NCBI GenBank assembly: GCA_964535155.1
Contig: CAZHSR010000003.1
Span: 1-38,274 of the forward strand
Reading direction: 5' to 3'
DNA length: 38,274 nt
Source: JAGPFW01 sp964535155
GTDB lineage: Bacteria; Patescibacteriota; WWE3; UBA101185; UBA10185
A program made the position numbers and the translations under genes. The notes below the pieces were generated by a model. The model was not told where the DNA came from. It did not search any database and saw nothing but the letters and a program-made list of their open reading frames with translations. Numbering within the stretch: position 1 is the first letter of the stretch; the number at the start of each line of letters is the position of its first letter. Shown piece after piece: positions 8,428 through 17,836 of the stretch.

Positions 8428-9906
8428 TCAGCTGGAACGCTTGAAAGAGCTTAAAAAACCAAAACCCCTCCTCACCAACCCCACAATCTGATCCTTAGTC
8501 ATAAAACCGCTCAACATCACTGCCTGTAAATACAGGAAACCAAAGACTACGAAAAGCACTAATTTTATCCATAAAGTCTCCAACATAAAGGGCAACGACA
8601 TAGCAATACTTTGTACCAGCAATAAAGCATGACCTCCCTCAAAAAACCCGAAATCCAAGGTGATTTTTGACAAGAAGAGCATTGCTAGAAGGCCAAAAAA
8701 ACTTCCCAGGGCAACAGAATAAGCCATACTAATCAAAGGATCCATGTGGGCGCGACTCAAAAAGAAAACTCCAACTGTAACTCCCAACATTAATCCAAAG
8801 CTTAAAATCATGGCAAAGACTTTTTTGGCAGGAATTATTACACTGGATTCAATAATGTTCATAAAGGAGTAAAAAATAAACGCAAACATTAAAGGCAAAA
8901 CCAGGGGCAAGGCTGGATGATATTTATCACTTCCCACTAAAATTGCAAAAACTTCTCTAGCCCAAAAAATTGCAAAAAAACCTGCTCCCAGAATAAAAAC
9001 ATATAATTTATTAAAATTATTCACAAATAAAGCCTTAAATTCTTCCAAATTTGTGGAATAAGTTTTAGATAAAACGGGCAAATTTACTGTTGTTACAGCA
9101 TCGGAAATGAGCATTAATTTTTTGGCATACAAAAGCCCAAACGAAAAGAACGCCACCATTTCGGCGGATAAATCCAAGCCCAACAACAAAGGCCCTGATT
9201 TTTCCCACCAAGTATAAATTATTTTCACAGCATAAATTGCCAAGCTAATAGAAAGCAAACTCTTTAATAAACGCTTTAAATCGGCAAAAGATGGCAGGCA
9301 AAATTCCTTCAAATAAGGTTTAAATGCAATAACTCCCATAACGATGGAGCTTATAAATTCAAAAGCAAATAGAGCATAAAAATATCCATTGATTTTGTAA
9401 AAATAAACCAGTGGCACATACAAAACAACACTTACCAACGCTATTCCCGCTTGATATATAAACAACTGCTTAAATCTATGCGTACCGGAAACTACTGCAT
9501 TTAAAATGCTTTGCACTGCTTCAACAACGAGACCTAAGGCGTAAATTTTTATGGGCAAAATTAAAAGTGAATTATTGTACTGACCAACCGCAATTTTCTC
9601 CGCGGAGAAAAACAAGAAAATAAAAACTGGAATTGTTACCGCGTATCTAATAAAAACTGTAGTAAAAAATATTTTAAAAATTTCTTTTGTGTCTTTTGTA
9701 GCCGAAATTTCTCTTGTAGAACCAGAAGCTAAACCTAAATGCTGATAAATTCCAAAGGCGCCTCCAATTGAGACAGCTAATTGCACAATACCCCACTCTT
9801 CCACACTTAAGACCCGAACTATAACAAAGGTTTGAACCAAGCCTAAAAGCATGGCAACCATTCTGGACATTAAACTAAATGCTTGTAATTTAACTAGGGG
9901 TTTCAT
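8428..9906 (-). CDS. Wzx-type polysaccharide/lipid-linked oligosaccharide flippase
   Basis: 492 residues with 12-14 hydrophobic segments spread over the whole length. The start (FSLMSRMVAMLLGLVQTFVIVRVLSVEEWGIVQLAVSI) is characteristic of the MATE/MOP superfamily Wzx/RfbX group. These proteins flip undecaprenyl-linked glycans across the membrane. The gene is last in a run of glycosyltransferases on this strand, which supports the role. A weak -10 (TGTAAT, 9913-9918) overlaps the upstream stop codon and ends six bases before the ATG, so it may also have its own promoter. Confidence 0.85.
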   Translation of the reverse strand: MKPLVKLQAFSLMSRMVAMLLGLVQTFVIVRVLSVEEWGIVQLAVSIGGAFGIYQHLGLASGSTREISATKDTKEIFKIFFTTVFIRYAVTIPVFIFLFFSAEKIAVGQYNNSLLILPIKIYALGLVVEAVQSILNAVVSGTHRFKQLFIYQAGIALVSVVLYVPLVYFYKINGYFYALFAFEFISSIVMGVIAFKPYLKEFCLPSFADLKRLLKSLLSISLAIYAVKIIYTWWEKSGPLLLGLDLSAEMVAFFSFGLLYAKKLMLISDAVTTVNLPVLSKTYSTNLEEFKALFVNNFNKLYVFILGAGFFAIFWAREVFAILVGSDKYHPALPLVLPLMFAFIFYSFMNIIESSVIIPAKKVFAMILSFGLMLGVTVGVFFLSRAHMDPLISMAYSVALGSFFGLLAMLFLSKITLDFGFFEGGHALLLVQSIAMSLPFMLETLWIKLVLFVVFGFLYLQAVMLSGFMTKDQIVGLVRRGFGFLSSFKRSS

Positions 9907-9912
9907 ACATTT

Positions 9913-9918
9913 ATTACA
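9913..9918 (-). promoter_or_regulatory. Weak -10 TGTAAT, 6 nt before the flippase ATG at 9906
   Basis: Five of six bases match the consensus; the TAA inside it is the stop of the DUF2079 gene. Confidence 0.35.
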
Positions 9919-12025
9919 ATACCACTAAATCATCTATATAGAGATTTCGCGTATTTATCTTATTTGTAATGCTGACAAAAACTTTATATTCTCCTGAAGG
10001 CATAAATTCTGGGATTATTATTTCTTGAGTTTCTATATAGTTTAATTTTCCAGACCACGACTCCAACTTTCTAAGGCTTAAAGAAGCCAAACTTGCCACT
10101 TGGTATAACTCTCCAGTTTCTTCATGAACAAAGCTTGTGTATAAAACAAAGCCATTTAAGGAACGACCAGTCCTTCGGTTGAAGACGATTTCTAAAGGCA
10201 TGGAAATTCCCCTTTTGGCCTGACTTGGAACATTAAAGTCCACAACAAAAAGGGAATCCAAGAGTTCATATTCCACTTTAAAGTCGTATTCGTATCTTTC
10301 TTGGACAGGGAGGCGAGTATCTTTAGCATATTTTCCAACATTTGCGTAAACAAAAAGGTTTCCACAGCCTACGGCTAATTTATGATGATCACTTAAAAGC
10401 AGTGTTTCCACAGTATCCCCCACCATATCAATATTTACACCTAATATTCGGTTGAGCTTTTGAGCAAAGACATCCACTATTACGAAATCGGCTTCGTTAT
10501 AAAGGGCAGGAAATATTGCATAAGTTTCTCGCATGGAAAGGTGAGCTCCTAAATAATCTGGACCAGAGACAGAGGCGTTATCAGGAATTAGATGGATAAT
10601 CTTTTGGGCACATTCTCTATCTTTATTATCTAAACTGGGTAGATCCACTAGACTACCGATTTCTGCCTCATCTAAAGCTTTTTTGTTATCTATAGTGCGA
10701 GCAAAAACTTTACTAAGGAATCTTCTCTGAATTGATTGAGTTGCCCATAAATAAACAGGATTATCATAAGCAAAGCTTGTGTAAATATTGAGACCTAAAA
10801 TGAAGCCAGCAAATCCCATGGAGAGTACCTTGTAAGAAAGCTTTTTTTGCGGTCCTGCCAAAAATCCGCTTAAATATTGAATTGCAAAAATAACAGAAAT
10901 AAAAAGCACTGGTACAATCATGGAAATTCTATGATTATATATTTCAGAAGTACCTATGCCGCCAGAAGTCGTTGAATAATTTATTAGCAAATCAGGAAAT
11001 GCCATTGCAAAGGTTGCTGGCGCCAAAAACGGAAGGAACCCAACTGGCGTAAATGTCTCTGTAAAGTTTTGAGACTTCTCACCATCGAAAAAAACTTGGA
11101 CTAGTTGAACAGGTCTTGTTGCCATATTAAAGGCTACTTCCAAATATGAATCGCCAAAATCTGCATACCTTCCTAAAAAATAATTTTCTTTAGTGACTTC
11201 ATTTTCATATTCTGGATCCATTCCTATTGTATCGGCAAATTTTTTGTAACCCTCTATTCTGTAATGCGCAGAGGAAGGGATAATAATGAAAAAGGCAGTT
11301 ATAAACCAAACAATCCCCACCGAAGTAACCCACATTCCAAGCTTTCTTTGACCTCTAAAAAGCCAAATAAACAGACCATAAGGAATCATATACAGGGAAA
11401 TTTGCTCCTTCCCAGACATTGTAATAACAAGCAAAATCCAAAACCAAAGCAATCGCTTTTTTGAAAAGTTTTGTTGCTCAAAAGAAAGCTCCAAAAGGTA
11501 AAAAGCCAAAACAAAAAAGAACATGGCAGGCGTAACTCCATGAAAACCAGTTCTTGCAGTTAAATATCCAACAGCGGGATAAAACAAAAAAGCCATTCCC
11601 ACACAAAAAGCCCCAAATTTGTTTTTTAGCTTTAATTCTGCCAATTTAAACAAAAGAATGCTTGTAAAGGTCACTAAAATTACTTGAGAGAAGACTAAGG
11701 TTAAAGGGTGCTGGAAAAGGAAAAATATTGGGACAAAAAGCAAAAGAATTGGGTCAACATGGCTCATTCCCCAACGAGGCATATTTGTACCAAAATAATC
11801 AGTTACCCAAAGCAAACGACCATGTAAAGTATTCCAAACCATTTGGGTCATATTTCCTAAGTCAAATTTTCCAAAATCAAAGTTGTTATAAGAAAAAATA
11901 TTCATCTTAATGTTTATGGCAATAAAAAGGAAAGAAAATAGAATAAGAGACAGGAGCCAAAAATGTGAAGTCAAAAAGACAATGTATTTATTTTGAAAAT
12001 ATTTATTTTGTAAAATCTTATTCAT
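9914..12025 (-). CDS. DUF2079-family membrane protein (probable GT-C glycosyltransferase)
   Basis: 703 residues. The N-terminal ~430 carry about ten membrane helices and the C-terminal ~270 are soluble. FDFGKFDLGNMTQMVWNTLHGR followed by MSHVDPILLLFVPIF is the signature of DUF2079, whose D-G-x-x-Q and HxxP-like elements resemble GT-C external loops. The last ~100 residues look like a beta-rich domain (SFVHEETGELYQVASL), perhaps glycan binding. The ATG at 12025 is preferred to the one at 12034, because GAGG lies nine bases upstream of 12025 and overlaps the other. Its place between a flippase and GT4 genes fits envelope glycan assembly. Confidence 0.78.
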   Translation of the reverse strand: MNKILQNKYFQNKYIVFLTSHFWLLSLILFSFLFIAINIKMNIFSYNNFDFGKFDLGNMTQMVWNTLHGRLLWVTDYFGTNMPRWGMSHVDPILLLFVPIFFLFQHPLTLVFSQVILVTFTSILLFKLAELKLKNKFGAFCVGMAFLFYPAVGYLTARTGFHGVTPAMFFFVLAFYLLELSFEQQNFSKKRLLWFWILLVITMSGKEQISLYMIPYGLFIWLFRGQRKLGMWVTSVGIVWFITAFFIIIPSSAHYRIEGYKKFADTIGMDPEYENEVTKENYFLGRYADFGDSYLEVAFNMATRPVQLVQVFFDGEKSQNFTETFTPVGFLPFLAPATFAMAFPDLLINYSTTSGGIGTSEIYNHRISMIVPVLFISVIFAIQYLSGFLAGPQKKLSYKVLSMGFAGFILGLNIYTSFAYDNPVYLWATQSIQRRFLSKVFARTIDNKKALDEAEIGSLVDLPSLDNKDRECAQKIIHLIPDNASVSGPDYLGAHLSMRETYAIFPALYNEADFVIVDVFAQKLNRILGVNIDMVGDTVETLLLSDHHKLAVGCGNLFVYANVGKYAKDTRLPVQERYEYDFKVEYELLDSLFVVDFNVPSQAKRGISMPLEIVFNRRTGRSLNGFVLYTSFVHEETGELYQVASLASLSLRKLESWSGKLNYIETQEIIIPEFMPSGEYKVFVSITNKINTRNLYIDDLVVL

Positions 12026-12067
12026 AAACAACATCCTCTTTTTCTTCTTTTAGAATCATTGAAAACT

Positions 12068-13258
12068 TCATATATTCTTTTGAGCAAATTCATAAACTTC
12101 TTCTAACTTTTGGACTCTTGTTGACCAAGAATATTCCTGATAAACCTTGTTCCTATCAACAGAAATAGGATTACTTAACACTTTTTGAATTGACTCTGCA
12201 ATATATTCTGGATTTTGATTTTCCAAATAGGATAGGCCGGAAATCTCTTCGGTTAGTTTAAAGCCTGAAGCTAAAACTGGCACTGCACATGAAAGTGCTT
12301 CCATTACAACCTTCGGCGCCCCTTCAAATGAGGAAGGCAAAACAAAAATGTCAGCCGCCTGCATAGCAATGGGGATTTCTGGATACGGAGCATATCCTCC
12401 TTGTACAACGCGTTCTTGTAAATGATTATCTTGAATAAGTTGGTCCAGCTTTTTTAAATAATCGGGCTCTCCTGGTCCTACTAAAAGCAATTTATAAAGC
12501 GAAGGGAGATGCTTTAATGACAAAATTAACTTATCTATATTTTTCCGCTCCACCATCATCCCCACATTTAAAATAACTGTATCCGTGGGATCAAAACCTA
12601 AATCCTTACGGGTCTTTTCTTTTTCTTCTCCTCCAACAGGTTTAAACATGGCATCATTAACGCCTGACTCTATTACAAAGCACTTTTCTGATGGGGCGTT
12701 ATAATACTTTTTTGCTTCTTCAACCAAATCCTGCCCTACAAATATACAAGCATTTGAAGCTTTTATTGCCCATTTATCTGACAAAGTTGATAGGGGCCAA
12801 GATAAATATTGCGAAATAGGGTTAACTTTGCTCCCTTTTTCTAAAAGCTTTTGCTTTCGCCCTTCGGTAGTGTTATGAAAGTGCCCCACTAAAGGGATTT
12901 TCAGCTCCTGTGCATTTGGAAAAAACCTTTTTAAAAATAAGCGATATAAATATATCCAAATTGCAAAGTGCCCATGAGAATGGATTATATCCGGGCTATT
13001 TTGTCGCCTCCATTTTAAATAATAGAAAAACAAACAAACCGAAGTAGTGATCGCCAAAGTTCCTTTTAACGGCTCTCGCAAAAAGCCTATTACTTCCACT
13101 CCTTCTGGCTGAATAATTTTCCCAGAATTTGGCCACTTTCCAGCAAAAACAGTAACTTCATGTCCTTTCTTGGCTTGTGTAACAGTCAGCTCATATGGAT
13201 GAGGCGACAGTCCTGCCCAGGGCTCTGGCCAATCATAAACTATGCGCAATATTTTCAT
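12068..13258 (-). CDS. GT4-family glycosyltransferase
   Basis: 396 residues with a GT-B fold. The N-terminal half has YDWPEPWAGLSPHPYELTV and DIIHSHGHFA. The C-terminal half has ILNVGMMVERKNIDKLI, LLLVGPGEP and the nucleotide-sugar site FVLPSSFEGAPKVVMEAL, which includes the EGAPKVVMEAL form of the GT4 EX7E motif. It has no signal or membrane helix and should be cytoplasmic or peripheral. Its ATG overlaps the stop of the gene before it (ATGA), and AGAGG lies about ten bases upstream. It probably adds a sugar during lipid-linked glycan assembly; donor and acceptor unknown. Confidence 0.88.
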   Translation of the reverse strand: MKILRIVYDWPEPWAGLSPHPYELTVTQAKKGHEVTVFAGKWPNSGKIIQPEGVEVIGFLREPLKGTLAITTSVCLFFYYLKWRRQNSPDIIHSHGHFAIWIYLYRLFLKRFFPNAQELKIPLVGHFHNTTEGRKQKLLEKGSKVNPISQYLSWPLSTLSDKWAIKASNACIFVGQDLVEEAKKYYNAPSEKCFVIESGVNDAMFKPVGGEEKEKTRKDLGFDPTDTVILNVGMMVERKNIDKLILSLKHLPSLYKLLLVGPGEPDYLKKLDQLIQDNHLQERVVQGGYAPYPEIPIAMQAADIFVLPSSFEGAPKVVMEALSCAVPVLASGFKLTEEISGLSYLENQNPEYIAESIQKVLSNPISVDRNKVYQEYSWSTRVQKLEEVYEFAQKNI

Positions 13259-14436
13259 TGTTTTAATACCTCTGCAAAAACTTTTTCATACTGATCTAAC
13301 ATTTTATCAAGTGTAAGGTTATTATAAGCAAATTTTCTGCTGTTTTCAGAAAAGGTTTTTCTCTTTGTGGGGCTATTAATTAGGTCTAACAATTTCTCCT
13401 TAAACTGGGCATACTCCCCCGAAGGGATTAGAAATCCAGTTTCTTCGGTTTTAACAGCATCTGAGACTCCGCCCACGCCAAAGGCAACAACTGGGAAACC
13501 TAAAAACAAGGCTTCTGCTAAAACCATTGGGAAACCTTCATATCGTCTTGTAGGAAAGGCAAATATTGCATCTTTTTGCTGATTTAGAAATTCTAAAAGT
13601 TCTAAATAAGGCTTTTTTCCATGCAAGATAAAATTGTCTTTTTGGGACTTCTCAACCAATGCTTTTAGTTCTTCTAAATAGTCTCCACCTCCAATAATGT
13701 CAAACTTGATTTCCGCAAATTCTGGTTCTTGTGAAAGCTTAAAAAGTGTATCTAGACCTTTGGATTTTGTTATTTGCCCTACATAAAGGATTTTTGGCGA
13801 ATCTGTGGGCGCATTTGATATGTTTGTAAATAAAGCAGGGTCAACTCCATTATTTACCACAGCAACTTTATCCTTTGAAACAAAGGTTTCATTTAATAGA
13901 GCCTCCTTTACTGCCGAAGAAACGGCAATAATCTTATTGGAACCATGAATAAATTGTCTTTGCCTTCCAAAAAATACTCTTAAAACAAAAATCGAGTCCT
14001 TTAATAGCCTAAAATAAGCCTTAAATCCCTTTGCTGTTTGAAAATTCGTTTGAAATTCGCCAATAATGGTCCCATGTGAAATTGAAACAATAGGAACATT
14101 GAATTCTTGGCGTTTTTGAATAATTCCCAGTCCTGCGGAGCTTTGACTTATAACTAAATCAAAGGGCTTTTCTTTATGATGTTTTGCAGAAACTCCTCTA
14201 GAAACATTAAGCCAATTATTTTTTCCAAAATGCGTTAGTTTGTAGACACAGGGAAGAAAGTGATATTTGACACTATTTTCATACTTTGTTTCAAACTTTA
14301 ATTCTTTTTGGGGCGCAAAAACCGAAATATCATGGCCTCTTCGGACTAAGCCCTCACATAAAGTCTTATTTTGAGTCTCTAAGCCACCATATCCCGTGTG
14401 AAATGTTGTGGATTTAATAAAAACTGCTATCCGCAT
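13255..14436 (-). CDS. GT4-family glycosyltransferase
   Basis: 393 residues. The N-terminal GYGGLETQNKTLCEGLVRRGHDISVF is the acceptor-side loop common in GT4 enzymes. KILYVGQITKSKGLDTLF and the donor-site motif FPTRRYEGFPMVLAEALFLGFPVV follow, with an EX7E pair E-GFPMVLA-E. A predicted -10 (TACAAT, 14443-14448) ends six bases before the ATG and touches the upstream stop codon, so the gene may be transcribed both from the operon and from its own leaderless promoter. It is coupled to the next GT4 gene by ATGA. Confidence 0.88.
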   Translation of the reverse strand: MRIAVFIKSTTFHTGYGGLETQNKTLCEGLVRRGHDISVFAPQKELKFETKYENSVKYHFLPCVYKLTHFGKNNWLNVSRGVSAKHHKEKPFDLVISQSSAGLGIIQKRQEFNVPIVSISHGTIIGEFQTNFQTAKGFKAYFRLLKDSIFVLRVFFGRQRQFIHGSNKIIAVSSAVKEALLNETFVSKDKVAVVNNGVDPALFTNISNAPTDSPKILYVGQITKSKGLDTLFKLSQEPEFAEIKFDIIGGGDYLEELKALVEKSQKDNFILHGKKPYLELLEFLNQQKDAIFAFPTRRYEGFPMVLAEALFLGFPVVAFGVGGVSDAVKTEETGFLIPSGEYAQFKEKLLDLINSPTKRKTFSENSRKFAYNNLTLDKMLDQYEKVFAEVLKQ

Positions 14437-14440
14437 GGAT

Positions 14441-15706
14441 TCATTGTATCAAAAGCTGTTCTAATTCTTTTATGTTCTTGTCTATGTCAAACATTGCCAA
14501 AGCTTTTTGTCGCAAAATTTCACAAGGATAATCCTTGGCCGTTTTGGCACTTTGCTCTGTTGCCACAGGCAAATCCCCCATTTTTATGAAGGATAATCCT
14601 TGAAGGATTGCATCAGCCAATGCCTTTGGATCCCTTTGTGGCACTATCCAACCAGTTTTTTCGTCAACTAATTCAAGGATACTCCCTGCATCTGTTGCAA
14701 CTATTGGCTTTGCCAACATTGCTGCTTCTATTATAAAAGTGGGGATACCATCGGCGTCACCAGAATCTAGGTTTATATTTGACTGCACAACCAAATCACA
14801 GGCCTTTAAATAAGAGACAACTTCATTAAAAGGCACCCCTTCGCCTCCGCCATGTATAAAAACATTATCTTGTAGCCCTAAAGAGGCTATCTGTTGAGTA
14901 AGCTCTTGATACAAAGGACCTGGCCCTGCAATATGCAGTTCAAAATCCAAACCGTTATCCTTTAAAATTTTTGCCGCCTCAATCAAATACTTTTGCCCCT
15001 TCTTTTCTACCAAGCGAGCGCCACCATTAAACAAAAAAGGTCTTGTTCCCCTTTTCGCAGGAGGGACAGAATCAAAGGACGCCACAGAATCTATTCCATG
15101 GTATTGCAATAAAACATTTTCAGGAGCTTCAACACCAGAACGCCTAATGCAATCTTCATAAGCAAAGCGATTACAAATGGAAATGAATTTTGCGGTTGCT
15201 ACTTTGGAAGCAAAAAATTCACCTTCTACCATTACATCCTTTGCATGTGCCGAAATACTATATGGAATTTCCAGCAACTTTGACCCTATCATTGCCATTG
15301 TAGAAGGCCACGACATGAAATTTGCATGAATATGATCAGGAGAAAGTTGTTTAAATAAGTAAGCATATCCAACCGATTTGGCAAAAATAACCAATTTTTT
15401 GGCTAAAGTTTCTTCCTTTGTGGAAAGTAAAAATCTAAAAGTTTTCCCTAAAACCGAAGGTTTCCTGCTCAAAAAATAAATCCAAGCTCTAATTGCCGTT
15501 ACAAAATCCAATCTCTGATAAACAACATGAGTTGCAACATTATCAAATAATCTTCCACTAGCCTTTTCCAAAGAGAAAACAGTTATTTCTAAATTTCCTA
15601 AATCTACGAGCTTAGAAATTTCCCTCTGAATAAAAGTTTCAGTTAAACGCGGAAACTCAGGAACAAAAATAAGAATTTTCTTTTTTTTGTCCTGATTTTT
15701 CTGCAT
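14441..15706 (-). CDS. GT4-family glycosyltransferase with palindromes in its C-terminal region
   Basis: 421 residues. FVPEFPRLTETFIQREI at the N-terminus is a common GT4 start, and DHIHANFMSWPS and SAHAKDV match the colanic/EPS-type GT4 group. The donor site is GDADGIPTFIIEAAMLAKPIV. Two copies of the 13-bp palindrome lie in the last third, encoding ILQGLS near ADAILQGLSF and DYPCE. The sequence there does not look like the usual helical GT4 ending, so the array may have entered this gene. Ten bases separate it from ugd, and no good Shine-Dalgarno site is seen. Confidence 0.87.
   Translation of the reverse strand: MQKNQDKKKKILIFVPEFPRLTETFIQREISKLVDLGNLEITVFSLEKASGRLFDNVATHVVYQRLDFVTAIRAWIYFLSRKPSVLGKTFRFLLSTKEETLAKKLVIFAKSVGYAYLFKQLSPDHIHANFMSWPSTMAMIGSKLLEIPYSISAHAKDVMVEGEFFASKVATAKFISICNRFAYEDCIRRSGVEAPENVLLQYHGIDSVASFDSVPPAKRGTRPFLFNGGARLVEKKGQKYLIEAAKILKDNGLDFELHIAGPGPLYQELTQQIASLGLQDNVFIHGGGEGVPFNEVVSYLKACDLVVQSNINLDSGDADGIPTFIIEAAMLAKPIVATDAGSILELVDEKTGWIVPQRDPKALADAILQGLSFIKMGDLPVATEQSAKTAKDYPCEILRQKALAMFDIDKNIKELEQLLIQ
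14443..14448 (-). promoter_or_regulatory. Extended -10 TGATACAAT, 6 nt before the ATG at 14436
   Basis: The last T of the hexamer is the first base of the upstream gene's TGA stop codon. Confidence 0.45.
14524..14601. repeat. Palindrome array 3: two 13-mers at 65-bp pitch
   Basis: AAGGATAATCCTT starts at 14524 and 14589, 65 bp apart, with 52 bp of unrelated sequence between. A degenerate copy (AAGGATACTCCCT) begins at 14675, out of register. The array lies inside a glycosyltransferase frame. Confidence 0.85.
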
Positions 15707-15716
15707 ATCAAAAAGA

Positions 15717-17084
15717 TTATTCCTTAACTTCTTCTAAAATTGCGGAGCCACCTTCAAATTGCTTGTAGTCTCCTCCATTTGTGCGCTTACCTATTGCAAA
15801 ATACTTGATTCCAGCTTTTTCCACAGCTTCTTTATCAAGCAAATTCCTACCGTCAAAGATTACTTTCTCCTTTAACAACGATTTAACCTTATCTAGGTCT
15901 AGTTCACCAAACTGCTTCCATTCTGTAAGCAAACACAAAGCACTAGCACCTTCCATTGTGTCGTAAATGTCCTTGGCATAATAAACAGAAGTCTCCCCCA
16001 AAATTTGTTTTGCGTTTTCCTGACCGGCAGGATCAAAGACTTTAACAAGAGCACCCATTCCCCTTAGGGCCTGAACTATTTTTATAGAAACAGAAGCTCT
16101 AACATCATCTGTGTCGGATTTAAAGGATAAACCTAAACAGGCAATAGACTTTCCATTGAGATTTCTACCAAAATGACCAACAACCTTGTCCAGAAAATAA
16201 TCCATTTGTCTTTCATTTACTTCCATGACGGCACGAAGTAATTTAAAGTCATAAGCCTGATCTGTAGAAGTTTTATAAAGGGCAGCAACATCCTTTGGGA
16301 AGCAACTTCCACCATAACCAATTCCTGCATTTAAAAACTTAGGTCCAATTCTTTTGTCAAGTCCCATACCAAAGGCCACTCTGGAAATATCGGCACCAGC
16401 TCTTTCACAAATTTGGGCCATTTCATTAATAAATGAAATTTTTGTTGCCAAAAAGGAGTTAGACGCGTATTTAATCATTTCGGCAGAACGAAGATCGGTC
16501 TCTACAATAATTGTTCCTAAATGATCATATAAGCTCTTTAATGTTTCTAAAGCCTTTTCCGAATCCGACCCTATTACTACTCTATCTGTATTTCTCATAT
16601 CCTCAACCGAAGTACCTTCGCGCAAAAATTCAGGATTAGAAGCAACATCAAATCTGGCTCCTTTAGGGGCGTATTTTCTTACAATTTGTTTAACTCTTTC
16701 ATTTGTTCCCACTGGAACAGTGCTTTTAGTGACAATGACTTTGTAACCATTTAAATTTTCACCAATTTCTTTTGCAACAGCCCAAACATACGACAAATCT
16801 GCAGCTCCAGTTTTTTCGTCTTGAGGTGTACCTACACAAATAAAGACAATTTCGGCATCTTTAATGCCTTCACCAAGATTTGTTGTAAAGGAAAGTCTGC
16901 CTGATTCAATGTTAGACAAAACAACTTCGGAAAGGCCTGGCTCATAAATGGGCATAACACCTTCCTTAATTTTTTTAATTTTTTCGGCATCAATGTCAAC
17001 TCCTATGACATCGTTACCCCAATCTGCAAAAATTGCAGCACCAACTAATCCTACATATCCTGTTCCTACTACACAAAGTTTCAT
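15717..17084 (-). CDS. ugd: UDP-glucose 6-dehydrogenase (UDP-sugar dehydrogenase)
   Basis: 455 residues, close to the normal family length. The NAD-binding Rossmann motif GTGYVGLVGA is at the start, followed by VGTPQDEKTGAADLSYV, and the catalytic cysteine is in AGIGYGGSCFPKDV near residue 260. The C-terminal domain has GLSFKSDTDDVRASVS. The enzyme oxidises UDP-glucose to UDP-glucuronate using two NAD+. GAGGAG lies about ten bases before the ATG, which overlaps the previous stop as ATGA. It presumably supplies an acidic sugar for the surrounding glycosyltransferases. A UDP-ManNAc or UDP-GlcNAc dehydrogenase activity cannot be excluded. Confidence 0.92.
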   Translation of the reverse strand: MKLCVVGTGYVGLVGAAIFADWGNDVIGVDIDAEKIKKIKEGVMPIYEPGLSEVVLSNIESGRLSFTTNLGEGIKDAEIVFICVGTPQDEKTGAADLSYVWAVAKEIGENLNGYKVIVTKSTVPVGTNERVKQIVRKYAPKGARFDVASNPEFLREGTSVEDMRNTDRVVIGSDSEKALETLKSLYDHLGTIIVETDLRSAEMIKYASNSFLATKISFINEMAQICERAGADISRVAFGMGLDKRIGPKFLNAGIGYGGSCFPKDVAALYKTSTDQAYDFKLLRAVMEVNERQMDYFLDKVVGHFGRNLNGKSIACLGLSFKSDTDDVRASVSIKIVQALRGMGALVKVFDPAGQENAKQILGETSVYYAKDIYDTMEGASALCLLTEWKQFGELDLDKVKSLLKEKVIFDGRNLLDKEAVEKAGIKYFAIGKRTNGGDYKQFEGGSAILEEVKE

Positions 17085-17836
17085 ATTTTATATACTCCTC
17101 TTAAATTATTTAATCTTATCCTTAACACATCTCTAGCCATTTTTAGAGAGTCTTGCAGGGGATTTAAGCGGGTGGTTCTAACATAAGTCCATTTAACTGG
17201 AACTTCTCTTATTTTATAGCCAAGTTTTCTGGCTATAAATAAAACCTCCACATCAAAAGCTCCTAAATAAGCCTTTTGCTGAATTTCTGCGGATTCTCCA
17301 TAAATTGTCAATCGTGCAAAAGTGTTTTTTGCAGCTTCTCGCTTGAAAAGTTTAAACCCGCATTGAGAATCTTTTATACCAGGTAAAATCAATGCTTGCA
17401 CTAGAAAATTAAAGACTCTTCCCATTAGATGACGATAGAAAGGCTCATCCACTCTTTCGGCCCCATGACCTTCCCTAGAGGCTATAACTATATCATAGTC
17501 ATGCTCACGGACCCAAAGAGAAAGCTTTTTTAGCTCTTCAATAGGTGCCGACAAATCTGTATCTGCCATATAAATATATTCACCACGGGCTTCCATAACT
17601 CCCTTCCAAACAGTGGGGCCCTTCCCTTTATGAGCATTTTCTATAAGCCTAATATGATCATGATCTTTTTGATACTCTTTTATTTTTGCTACGGAATCAT
17701 CTGTACTTCCATCATCTACAACTACTATTTCAAAGGAGTCACAAAACGAAGGCATAAAATTTAGAATCTGGGTTAAAGAAGAAGTTATTTTCCCTGATTC
17801 ATTAAAACAGGGTATGACAATTGAGTATTCAATCAT
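17081..17836 (-). CDS. GT2 glycosyltransferase, ALG5-like (polyprenyl-phosphate glucose synthase type)
   Basis: 251 residues with a GT-A fold. SIVIPCFNESGKI, VVVDDGSTDDS, GKGPTVWKGVMEARGEYIYMADTDLSAP and IKDSQCGFKLFKREA are the motif series of the dolichyl-phosphate beta-glucosyltransferase group. There is no C-terminal membrane anchor. Such enzymes make the polyprenyl-phosphate-sugar donors that GT-C enzymes use, and five GT-C/DUF2079-type or flippase proteins are encoded nearby. The ATG at 17836 overlaps the upstream stop codon (ATGA); an in-frame TTG three codons earlier is less likely. Confidence 0.85.
   Translation of the reverse strand: MIEYSIVIPCFNESGKITSSLTQILNFMPSFCDSFEIVVVDDGSTDDSVAKIKEYQKDHDHIRLIENAHKGKGPTVWKGVMEARGEYIYMADTDLSAPIEELKKLSLWVREHDYDIVIASREGHGAERVDEPFYRHLMGRVFNFLVQALILPGIKDSQCGFKLFKREAAKNTFARLTIYGESAEIQQKAYLGAFDVEVLFIARKLGYKIREVPVKWTYVRTTRLNPLQDSLKMARDVLRIRLNNLRGVYKI

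Noticed and set aside
15706..15716. Degenerate palindrome AAGATTATTCCTT near the 14441-15706 gene start
   Set aside because: Arms do not pair well and it is not in register with any array; probably chance in AT-rich DNA.
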